DNA of 64,000 nt from Terfezia claveryi (lineage: Eukaryota > Ascomycota > Pezizomycetes > Pezizales > Pezizaceae). The DNA is taken from contig WHUX01000118.1 in assembly GCA_015179025.1 (NCBI GenBank), positions 104,015-168,014 of the forward strand, given 5' to 3'. Below are positions 50,201-60,082 of this stretch, in pieces (the stretch's first letter is position 1; every line of letters begins with the position of its first letter). The notes beneath the pieces are model-generated. The model had not been told where the DNA came from, did not search any database, and worked only from the letters and a program-made list of their open reading frames with translations. The position numbers and the translations under genes were made by a program.

Positions 50201-52480
50201 CTTGACGGTATTCTCTAACAGCGTCATGAAGTACTTGAAGGTACAGACAAGTGGGAAGTCTTCAGGTTGCAGTGTAAATAGGGATAATGTATCTGCATTT
50301 TCTTGATCTCCAACATCGCCTCGTGCTGGTTCACCTCCACTTGCAACCGCTCCGACTAATTGTGTTTTGATGAGTCGTTGGAGTTCAAGCCTGAGCTTGC
50401 GGGAGAGGGGTTCAGAGCGTGTCAGTAGGACCTGATTGAAGAGTCAATAAAAGAATAGATTAGAATATACTCAAATATAGTGGAATACCTGACGCAGTCG
50501 ATTTTCAACGCCAACATTCTCGGCACTGGCCAGATATCTGCTCAGCAGTTTATACAGCAGACAGGTCGTCTTACCAGTTCCGCTTCTGCCCAAAATGAAT
50601 GCCGCAGTTTGGAAATGTTTTATTATCCTAATCTCAGTACCATTAACATCGAATGGAAACTCTGCATCTTGATTACCCGAAAGAATATTGTCAAATATTC
50701 TGCTTGTAAGCGTGTGGAATTTTCCTAGTATGGTCGCAACGTGAACGTATTGTATTAGTACAGGAAACTATCCCAACTTAAAAAACGCACAACTTAAGCT
50801 ATGTAGGAAAGGTGTACCCGTGACTAAAATATCTAGAGCCGTCCTGTTTTCAACACTATGGTCATCAGATTGTGCCTCTTCCGCCATGTCTTCTCTATCC
50901 CCGAAGATTGCGGGTATTTTGATCCCATTTTTCTCGTCCAGACAATTCACTTTGCAATCTGCAACCCTTTGTGCTGACCAAGAGCTTTGTGCACGGTAAA
51001 CAAGCTCATATGATTTCCTTTCATTGATCTTGCTGAAGTTAGTGGGGTGAGTCATTCCCAAACACTTCAGAGGAGGAGTAGCACCTCCTTCACATCGCCA
51101 ATCCGCCATACTAAGCAAATGTAAAGTCAGATCAACGTACAAGATGTACAATACGTGATAGCATACCTCTTACAATCTGGCACGCTGCACCAATCCTCTC
51201 ATCGAATCCTTGGTCAACTTGCCATAACACTCGACCGTTGGAGCCATATGTTGCTTCAAAAAGGCGAACTTTGAACCTCAAATATTCGATTGACACAGGC
51301 TTGGCAACAGACCTGCGAACCCAGTCTCCTGTAGCGAGGTCTTGTAACTTGCTCTCGATATGTGGAAAATTCCCTATGATTAATCTATCAGAATATTTCG
51401 GAAACCGAAGTCTGTTTGTGGGGGCATAAACACTCAGAATTAGTTACCTTCTGAATATGAGTTTTGAAGATCCTTCAAGGCGTGTGCAGATAGAGCAATC
51501 TTCCATCTTCCTAGGCTTCTGCCTAACAGATCCTCATACTGGAATTGGTCGGCTTCGGCTTCATCGAACCAACCCTTTCCCCCGCTACCGCGTCGGGAGT
51601 GCGATGCCAGAACTGACGCATTTCCGCCACCTGTGCAGTTCGAAAAACAAAGTCTGCAAGGCATAGACTTTATGAGAGCGGTCAATATTTCGAAGGTGAG
51701 TGTAATATCAATAGCTTCAAGGGTGGATTTCAATGTGGCTTCCGAATGCGGTGAGGTGAGTCCGAAGTCACGAAGAAGTGTATGCATATCGTACGAGAAT
51801 GCAATGTGGTAATAGGGGTCCCTTTTAAGGGCTTTTTGGGACGCATGCAGCTGTTCTCTTACCAGCTTCAACGATTTCCACCGATGAAGAGCCTCCTCAG
51901 CGTCGTGACCCCCGACACATCCATTAACCAGATTTGCAGCCACTTCCGTCCAACCCCTAAGTGTGGTAGCATTTGGATGGCTCTTGCCCAAGGAATCGAC
52001 CCAATCCTCGAGGAAGTCGGAGCTAAGATCCGAACTGATGACCTTTCCAAGTAGTGAGGAAATATCAGCTAGATAAGCAGCTAGTCCCCGTAGACGGTTG
52101 CCAATGTCTGCCAACAACAGCATGCACATCAAGAGCTCAAAAAATGTTTCTCTGTCCCGCAGATGCTGGTATTGGTCATCCAAAAGCCGGATCATGAGCT
52201 TGTCAATCATGAGAGTCCCGAGAGATTTCCGGGAACGGGATCCCTCTGGGGTACGAGGAAGGTAATTGTCAGCATTCCGCAGAAACTTAATGATTCGACC
52301 CCCAAACTGATCGAAATCGGTAATGAAAGTAGTCTGGTAACAAGGCTTGGTGATTAAGGTCATCAATTGGTCTTGATACTTTTGTACCGAGTCATATGCT
52401 CTGACCCAAGCTCCATGACTGCGGCCTGGATTATCGTTGAATATCAGCTCCAAGAAACGTGTCCTCTCCCTTTCATCCAT
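44212..52480 (-). CDS. Giant TRANK1-like UvrD (SF1) helicase with TPR and IQ repeats
   Basis: Many-exon gene starting at ATG 52480 (exon 1 52480-51448, exon 2 from 51373, final exon starting at 45465-45486), encoding roughly 2,200 residues. After a helical N-terminal region come superfamily-1 helicase motifs: Walker A GRSGTGKTT at 50590-50564, Walker B YVDEVQD across a splice near 49658, AGDSAQCIS and TKNFRSHQG near 49.4-49.5 kb, SKGMEYDDVYLYDFF near 49.0 kb and VAITRPRSRLW at 48.7 kb. TPR-like helices follow (48.5-47.9 kb). The last exon holds four or five IQ motifs (IQTAFRMHQRRR type), which usually bind calmodulin-like proteins, and a tail of GDSKV repeats then Gly/Lys. The order UvrD then TPR matches TRANK1-like proteins of fungi and animals. 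The 50.2 kb region needs a 55-base intron to stay open. Role unknown; ATP-dependent remodelling of nucleic acid is inferred. Confidence 0.85.
44305..44395 (-). repeat. 15-base coding minisatellite (GDSKV repeats)
   Basis: About five imperfect copies of a 15-base unit (CTTGCTATCTCCCAC on the + strand) encode GDSKV-type pentapeptides on the minus strand near the C-terminus of the giant helicase. Unit length is a multiple of three, so copy-number change would not shift the frame. Confidence 0.7.
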
Positions 52481-55125
52481 ATTAGATAAGTTTGAGAATA
52501 CTCTAAATAGTATTTACTAGAGCCTAGCTTCAGGTTTGAGGAAGCAGAGGGCTTATCGGTGATAAGGTCAATGTCATGAGACGAAGTCAATGTGGAACAA
52601 GAACAGATCAATATTGTGAACTGTGAGGAGGTAGTCAAAGAAGGCGGAAGGGTTAGATGTGCCCACCAACTGATTGAGAGGGTTAATAAGGTACCTACGC
52701 ACTCTGCGGTAGGGCACTTATAGTTCGTCCCTGGTATCGATATTGGGGCTTCTGCCAAGAGAGATGATTCACCATATCCGCCGTTCATGCAAGATAGCAC
52801 ACCTTGGGCCATGTAAGGCCCCCAACCCAGGATATCAGCTCTCACTTCATAGCCCAGGCCTATCGTAGTTCTGGCTGCATTGCGAAACCAGTTCATTCGG
52901 GAGTGCGCAGCACGGGTAACCGTCCCAGGAGTACCGGTACGTCCTGTACTCCTGCTTGTACATTTAACAGAACAGCGACTACTCTCGATAGAAGAGTATC
53001 TGGCATAAGTAGTGACTTGTCCACCTCTCACACAAACTAAGAAACTGGAGAAAGAAGAATTCTTACTTTGGGGGTTTGTTACTTGTATCAAAAGTATCGA
53101 ATTGGGTAGTCGCAGGATAAGCTAGAGTTGGTTGGAAGTAGTTAGTGTCATACCTCAGACCCAAAGTGCAAAATTCCACTACCTAAAACAGGCAAACTTA
53201 CTAGTACCTTAATTTTAGTCTGGTTCCTTAATTTCGCCAAAATCCTGGGTTGCTGAATATGTCCAGTAAGAGTAGGTAACTCCCACCAATTCCTACAACG
53301 ATGTTATGACTAATCTAATAGGTAATTATAAAGGAATAAATCACCTCCCTTGCATGAGACTATCACCTCCCAGTGTGGCTTATGATTAGGTACCTATATC
53401 CTGTTTTTATGTTACAGCTGTAGATTTTGTACTCGTCGCTAAGTTAGCAAATTATAATTGCTTATGCTAGCCTTTATCTTATGGTTGTATGATGTTTATC
53501 TATACTCGGCCAAGAAGTTTCTATTCTCATATTTGATCAAACAAATGAACCAGGTATTGATCAATGATCCAGTATTGAATGTGCAACATGAGATCCAACA
53601 AAAGGCAAGTTCAGAAGCGTAGAGTTACGGACTTCCTAGGCCCTCGTCCAGGTCCTGGATAGGAAGAAGGTTCCCAAGTTTACGAATATTATGGAATTAA
53701 GTTCGCATCCCCGTACTCAATAATGTTGAGCTGAGAAATTATAATGCCAGTGAAGACTCCTGTACGGAGTACCCCACGTACAGCGGAGCATCATAGGCAT
53801 ACACGATCTCCCGAAAGGTCCTCAAGAAATTCTTATATTCGCTAATCCTACACCTTAGGGTTCCTAGTCTATTTCAATTAATTTCTGAATGACAAAACAA
53901 ATATATACCCTCTGCAACAAGATAGTTTTGTTGTAACCATTTCTAGCAGTCCTACTAGGCCAAGACTGAGTCCAGCTATCTGACATCTAGTGCATCTGAG
54001 GATGTATATACGCATAGCCTGTGTGAGGAGAGTCCTGGGGATGAATAGGTGAGTGCATGGCAGTGTACTAGTAGTGGGGCTGGACTTGAAATTGAAGTAA
54101 TGCTTCCGAGGTAGGTAAGGGTGCGCAGATATGCTCCTTCATATAGGCCCAACTCCCAGAGTATCTTATAATTGGGATCAAGAACCAGCGAGCGATCGTC
54201 GACCCGACATTTTCAATATCCCAACCACTACCGTCTATAAAAGCTATATACATAAAAATCTAAAAGTACATGCAACATCAATCCTTGTCAAAAGGGGAAA
54301 AAAAAAATTAAGCAATTGGTACACCACTTATCTACCTTAATAAACGCTTTGAGGCATACTCTAAATGAATACTGATAACACGAATAGCCCCGCCTCTGTT
54401 TCTGTTTCATTCATAGCATACCTTCGAGAGTCGGACATCAAGCATGATGATAGTAACGAGAACAACAGGATAGCAGTTCTGATTTTAATGAAAGTGGTTC
54501 TGGGATTGGGATAAGTTGATTGTGTAATCATCGCCGGCTAAACGAGGAATTAAAGGGTTTATCACGGCTAAACGAGGAAGCTAAACGAGGAATTGAAGGT
54601 TCTATTGCAGGGTTCTAAAAGGCTGTGATATTCGGGGCAGGCATGTTGAGTTATGAGTTGCTGTTATCGGGCCCACTATTGTCTCCTTTTGAATCATAAG
54701 ATTGCCGAGTTAGATCGAGCAATACATATCTAATATTACGGATACCATGCGTTCTTTTAAATTGCACAACCTTTCGTAAAGATGTAGCTTTTTTAGGACC
54801 GCAGAAAGTGCAGAAAGTGCAGAAACCCAATTTGAATAGCCATAATAGTCTAGGTAGCTGGTAATTCCAAGATGACTTCATACCTCCTATTAGCCAGAGT
54901 TGTTATTTCGGCTTGTTTGAACACATCGACTTCTACTGAAAAACTTTTCCCCGGGTACAAGTATTTCTTTTATGTATGTCCTTCCGCTCATTTTCCTATA
55001 TAAGTGCTTCTCTAAAAAACTCCTCAATCTCGGCAGTCTGGTTGCTCCGATCGGTGCCCAGCTACCACCCACCCTAATCCTGCCAAACAAATAAAGTCGT
55101 TTATTACCCCACTCCCATTCACAAT
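52481..55125. other. Intergenic region with one doubtful coding stretch
   Basis: Covers the helicase promoter and AT-rich DNA. Minus-strand sequence at about 52690-53090 has protein-like segments, with a YKCPTAEC motif reminiscent of Cys-rich ectodomains of fungal DUF3176-type membrane proteins, but I could not build a gene. Three short GCTAAACGAGGAA direct repeats lie at about 54537-54595. Confidence 0.45.
54537..54595. repeat. Short direct repeats GCTAAACGAGGAA
   Basis: Three copies of a 13-base word, the last two adjacent, in otherwise unremarkable intergenic DNA. Possibly slippage products or a remnant of a small element end. Confidence 0.6.
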
Positions 55126-56386
55126 TTATTCGTCAAAAAACTCTTCTTTACCTGCAGCCCCCCCATCCACATCCTCTAACACTGCCTTCCTAATTCCATC
55201 CAGGATCTGAACCGTCCTGGGGTTCAATCCACCTTCGGACTGCATTTCATCGAGCATTACCAGGTCCGCCAACGTGACGTCGTTCCTGCCGAGACTTACA
55301 AGCTTACTTACGGCCCTGCTAGTCACTGGGCGTTTGCAGAGTTGTTCTCGAGCTTCTTTTTTCTGCTTCTCGTTTATCGAAACCGTTGCCTCTTCCATAA
55401 AAGCCATCATCCCACCCTGAAGCACTTCCAAGTTCAACACTAAGAACAGAGATATCCCAATGAAGAGGCCCCAAAGAAAGGCGTTTGGGAGGTTGATAAA
55501 GTCCCAGAAATTGATCAAGGTAGTAAGTATGAAATAAAAACTCTCTAGTATAATTTCGATTCCTCCCCAAAAGTGGTTGCAAATCTGGCTTCCCCCAAGG
55601 ATGCAGAGTTTTGAGATAAATATGGTCCTATTGATTTCCCGTTTAGCAAGCTGGTCATCGACATGACACCACGATCGAAAGTGGTTAATGGGGTGAAACA
55701 TACAGTTTCATTACGCAGATGAATCCAATAATTCCCACCAGGATAGGGGACAGAAGGACAATACCACCACCAATAGCGACAGCTAACATTTCCAAGATAT
55801 CGTGTGACGTGTTAGCCTGACACATGAAACTTCAGTATGAGGTTTAGGGATTAGAAGAGGACGTACCAAAAGCCTCTTTTAGAGTGCGGCGCCTGGCATT
55901 AGGCTCGTCTCCAGACTCTCTAGCATGCTTATTCGCGACTCCAACTTCATCATCTTGGTCTCTAGCTCTGAACCCACGTCTCATGCGAGGCTGTGGATGT
56001 CTACAAGCCCTAGGCCTCATATTCTGTACCTTCTCTGTCAAATAAGACATCTCCTCCCTCCTTCTTGCAAAAACCTCATTGATACCGGAAGCTTCAAGAT
56101 CTTCAAGTTCCTCGCTGCTCCCCTCGGCCGCGATGTCCATACCTCCTCCAGTACCATATGGTCGGCACCCACGGGTAGTTGTTTCAGCATTATCGAGAGA
56201 CCTGGGAAGTTCTAGTTCACCATCCATCTCATGCTCAGTCTCCGAGTCGATGTCAGGAGTAAGACGAGCTCCCATTGTAATCGAACTGTTAGAGTCTGGC
56301 CATGGAGGCCTATGGTATCTTTTCTCGGTGATGCTGATGGGCCCCGGCGTCGTTTGATCCGAATTCGAGGTATGAGTCCGGCCCAT
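55126..56386 (-). CDS. Membrane protein of unknown function, tandem paralog A
   Basis: Three exons, 56386-55867, 55782-55704 and 55588-55126, joined in frame, give 353 residues from ATG 56386. Residues 1-170 are polar and likely disordered, with acidic (EGSSEELEDLEA) and Arg-rich stretches. A first membrane segment lies at about 175-199 (exon 2) and a second at about 237-256, with another hydrophobic stretch at 212-229. The soluble C-terminus holds a conserved core at about 290-340: AVSKLVSLG, TLADLVMLDEMQSEGGL, QILDGIRKAVLEDV. The same layout and core recur in the upstream neighbour on the same strand, so the two are tandem duplicates. I do not recognise the family; no enzyme motif is visible. 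A small membrane-anchored adaptor is one possibility, but this is only a guess. Confidence 0.75.
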
Positions 56387-56439
56387 GGTCTTTGTGTACA
56401 CCTGGTAGAGTGTTTAATGTGTTTAAAGTTCCCTGCGTG

Positions 56440-56530
56440 ATCTTGCTGGATGATAGTGTTGGGGTCGGTCACTCTTAAGCTTATACATTGGTCACGCGCA
56501 TGCATACATTGGTCACGCGCATGCACAACC
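56440..56530. repeat. 21-base tandem duplication
   Basis: ATACATTGGTCACGCGCATGC occurs twice in direct tandem at about 56484-56525, in the spacer between the two paralogs. Near-exact copies point to a recent duplication. Confidence 0.7.
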
Positions 56531-56566
56531 TTTTGTTTGAAGTGCTGGATGTTTCTACTCACCGGT

Positions 56567-56622
56567 AGATCCACCCGGGTGGCTCACCATGGTCCCCTTA
56601 CTGGGACCGCATATGAGTAATG
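56567..56622. repeat. Dispersed short repeat, copy 2
   Basis: Second copy of the element described at 32516-32572, same order of blocks: ATCCACCCGGGTGGCTC, ATGGTCC, GGGACCGCATATGA.TAATG. It includes the 12-base palindrome CCACCCGGGTGG. It lies in the spacer between the two tandem membrane-protein genes. Confidence 0.6.
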
Positions 56623-56996
56623 GGTATATTTTCAAAAAAACAAAAAGAAAAAAACCCACCGGTAGAAACCGGGGGAGTCGCGAGCTTATTCAGAGTCTTG
56701 CACTGGTCATGCAAACGTACTACCAGTGAAGGTAATAGACAGAATAGTCTCTCTCAGATGCCAGTGCCCGCAAGACTACATATTGTGCGAGACGACAGAC
56801 TATTGGGCCTACACATGATAGCAATGGAATAGAGTACTAATATTCTTAAAACATCCAGTCTTGTCTCCTCTCCTCTCTCAGCAATGCAGTTATCCCATAA
56901 CTGGTTGCCCAGCCCCTGCGCTCCCAAATCCTGCCTAATCTCCTTCTGAGCATTATCCACATACCTATATGAAGCCGAACCATAATCTCCTCCGTT

Positions 56997-58478
56997 TCAC
57001 GTTCTCGGCCACCCACTTCCATCCGACCTCTCCTGCTCCCTCACCCACTCCATCCTCATCGCACGCAATTCATTCCTGAAAAACATCCTTCTTGCCTCTA
57101 ACTTGCCCATCACGTCCTCCAACACTACATCTCTAATCCCATCTAAGATCCGAATCGTTTTGCGGTCCAATCCGCCTTGGGACTCCAGTTGATCGAACAA
57201 AACCAATTCCGCAAGTGTGATATCACTCTGGCCGCCAACTCTTATAAGTTTACTTACAGCTCTTTGGGTCACTGGGAGTAGATGTTCTTGGTTTGGCTCA
57301 TACTTGCTCTCGGGTGACTCTTGATCTTTCTTGTCCTGCCTGTCGTGTGTAGGAGTCGTGAAAAATTTCCAGCATACCCGCACATCACGAAGAATGTCTT
57401 TTATCCAGATCCCCACTAAGACTAGGGGTCCCATGATGAGAAAGGCCCAGAGAAAGGCCCGGAGAAAGGGGTTAGGTAGGATATAATAGTGCTTGCAATT
57501 GCCTAGCGTGGAATCCTTGAATCGTTGGACTCCATCCCTCAGCATTTCAATGGCACCCTCAAGGGAGTTGAGGTACCTGTGACCACCGGCCTTGGGGAAG
57601 ATTTAAGACCAATTATTCTATGCCATTGCTCATTTAGCAAACCATCAACAACAAGTAAGATTGAAGAAAATTGAGATTAACGTACAATTTAGTTATGTCA
57701 ACGTAGAGGAAATATCCAATGCTCAGGGTACAGATTAAGTTGACCAGACTGAGGCGGCAGCTAAAGCAATGAATATGTATCATGACTCGTTAGCATGACA
57801 CATAACTCTTTGGCGCTGGGGACCGATTAGAGATAGACGTACAAAAAGCCGAAGGGCAGCGTTGCGTAGCCTGCATAGTTGGTCCTTCAAGATTGGCAGT
57901 GCATCTCATTGCCTGTATTTTTTTTCTCCAAAACTTCTTGGTCCTGCAGCTGCTTTACGTTGGCGCTCCACAAAACTTCATGATCGTCAGGTTCTCGTCA
58001 TTGCAAACGGAGGAGTTGTTTCCGTGGCTCTCCTGGGCGCAGCTCTCTGCTGTAGCCTTATCAGACCAGAGGGGGACACTTCCGGCCTCAGGATCGGCTG
58101 CAGGCCATCGCACGATGAACAAATCTCGCCCCAAGGTAGGGTGACCTCAGACTTTGAATTTAATTTTGGATGAGAATCGGGAGGAGCTGCTCCCAGCTCA
58201 TGCCACTTCTTCACGACCATGTTGTCTTCGACCTCTTCAGCATTATCAAATCCCTCAATAGAGCAAATAGAAGAATTATTCCAAAGCATCTCCTGGATGG
58301 AGTCTCCTGTAGTACCATTCACCATTGGCCGCTGGGTAGTAGCTCCGGAAGCAGGGAGAGCTGGTAGCTCAACTTTGCAGTAATAAGTGGAACGTCTGAT
58401 TCGAGACCGGGCTTTGGCATCCATGGCAGAACCCGTGTCACTGGCAGGAGCGAGGAGAGGTTGTTTCATCGTTCTCAT
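56997..58478 (-). CDS. Membrane protein of unknown function, tandem paralog B
   Basis: Paralog of the downstream neighbour. Exon 1 starts at ATG 58478; exon 2 is 57760-57686 and the last exon 57576-56997. The splice that leaves exon 1 is not resolved: a donor GTACGT just after a KDQLCRLRNAALRLF stretch near 57840 resembles the exon-1 end of paralog A but does not keep the frame with exon 2, so an extra intron may exist. Exon 2 encodes a membrane segment (LVNLICTLSIGYFLYV), and the last exon a second one (LWAFLIMGPLVLVGIW). The C-terminal core matches paralog A: AVSKLIRVG, TLAELVLFDQLESQGGL, RILDGIRDVVLEDV, and here extends about 35 residues further with an Arg/Glu-rich tail. Unknown family. 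Confidence 0.65.
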
Positions 58479-58825
58479 TCGAGTATTGACGTACTACGGT
58501 CCACGCTCTCTGAAGGGTAGCTATCACCAATATCAATGTCCATAGCGTCAATATCGATGGGCTTCAGGACCATGGCGTTAGCTTTGGGGTTTGGGGTTGC
58601 TCATATGTATACGTACTTGGGCGTGCAGTAGTCTCGTTAGATGCTAGTCTGGTTGGCACAACACCCTCGTAGGTTAGATGCACTTAAGTGTGTAGGTCGG
58701 TAGGTAGCCATAGGTAAGTGCTGGGTGGACCTAGGACTTTATGTAATACTGAGTCTAGGACTTACCGCAAGCACTTAGATGAGCTACTCAGACATGCATG
58801 GCATAAGAAAAATGCATACGTATAT

Positions 58826-59031
58826 ACAGTGGTGCTCGAAATCTATTTAGCAAGAATGTTACCAAGCTATGTACATGAAAATAGTACCGTAAGAACTCGC
58901 GGACAAAAAAGTAACCTCGAATAAGGCAGGCAAAATGCTCCGACCAGATTTTTATGGGCATTGGATCGCGAATAAGGACCTCTACGGAATTGCTATAGTA
59001 CACAAACACCACCACCACCAGCACCACCTAG
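58826..59031. mobile_element. Possible Tc1-type MITE fragment
   Basis: The left end ACAGTGGTGCTCGAAATC resembles termini of Tc1-like elements; the right end, reverse-complemented, begins TAGGTGGTGCTGG, a loose match. The interior is about 200 bases without coding value and includes a CCACCACCA run near the right end. Assignment rests on weak terminal similarity. Confidence 0.3.
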
Positions 59032-59396
59032 GTACACAGACACAATTTTAGCCTCCAAAGCGACATGTCCTACATCCAAAACACTGCTAAACGCCCACGA
59101 GCAAAAATACCCTATTCAGTACAAGCGTCGGCATATATGTTCTGGCATCGGCCGCGGGAGGCATATGCTGCCCGCGGCATCGAGGCAATAGAGGCTTCAA
59201 GCCAACATTAATATTCATGAGCGGATGGATATAATAGAAGAAGAATCTGAAATGAGTCTGACTCCAGTGAAAGTGAACCTGAGGCACAGGGCTCCCATCT
59301 CATATTCACTTGGTTGAGGAAATTATTTGACTAGGCGGCGGGCGCTGTGGTCCGGGATGGAATAGTAGCAAGAATCTGGGTTTTATTCAACTGTAT

Positions 59397-59478
59397 GTTA
59401 AGAAAGTAACTATGATTAAGAAAGTAACTATGATTAAGAAGTAATATGATTAAGAAGTAACTATGATTAAAAGTAATC
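59397..59478. repeat. Imperfect tandem repeat, about 17-18 base unit
   Basis: Four to five copies of a GATTAAGAAAGTAACTAT-like unit in direct tandem, with single-base length differences between units. Non-coding on both strands. Confidence 0.7.
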
Positions 59479-60082
59479 CAGAATAAGACGCTGAGACAGC
59501 TTTGCCAAACCGGTCCTATAAATGAGACTGCAGTCTTGTCCGCGAGTTTCTTACACATACCACATAATCAGTACAACAAGATGATCATTCTTATTTGGAC
59601 GTAGGTATATTAATACGACTTGTACAGATGGTGGAATTGTACTCTTCCTCAAGTCTCACATATTTTTCACGAGTAAGCATATTTCCTATACCTGCCTATG
59701 CTGCTTACATAGCTGCAAATAACTACCGTTCTTCCCTGCCACCTATTCATCTTTAAGCAGGACAAATCCCCGTTTACATCACGCGAAGCAGAATCCTACA
59801 TAGCAAAGTGTAAATACACAGACATCCACCAACATAGCAAACCACCCTTACCTACACGCCCCAACCCAACAAGAAACATAAGCACAAATCTTGCAAGCAA
59901 AGCTCCTAAACGCGCTCTCGAACTCATAGCCATGAATAGCAATCCGCGCCCCGGCTCAATGCAAGTACGCACAAAAACATAGATAGCAACACCAGACCAG
60001 TGGTAGGAATCCATCCCTACAACGCACCTTTGAGCAAAAAAAACATGCTCATTTGTTCCAAGCTCCTGAAAATGTTACAGAA

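Larger units (their letters stand above)
58479..60082. other. Intergenic region with small repeats
   Basis: Holds a MITE-like segment (58826-59031) and an imperfect tandem repeat (59397-59478). No gene seen. Confidence 0.5.

Noticed and set aside
50150..50215. Apparent frameshift in the giant helicase
   Set aside because: A 55-base intron with donor GTATAT, branch GGCTAAT and acceptor CACAG restores the frame exactly.
40291..52480. Biosynthetic gene cluster around the Zn2Cys6 factor
   Set aside because: No synthase, oxidase or transporter gene lies nearby; the next gene is the helicase.
52684..53091. Minus-strand frame as a first exon of the helicase or a separate DUF3176-like gene
   Set aside because: The frame does not join the helicase start, its start is not ATG, and the only hint is a short CPTAEC motif; too weak to call a gene.
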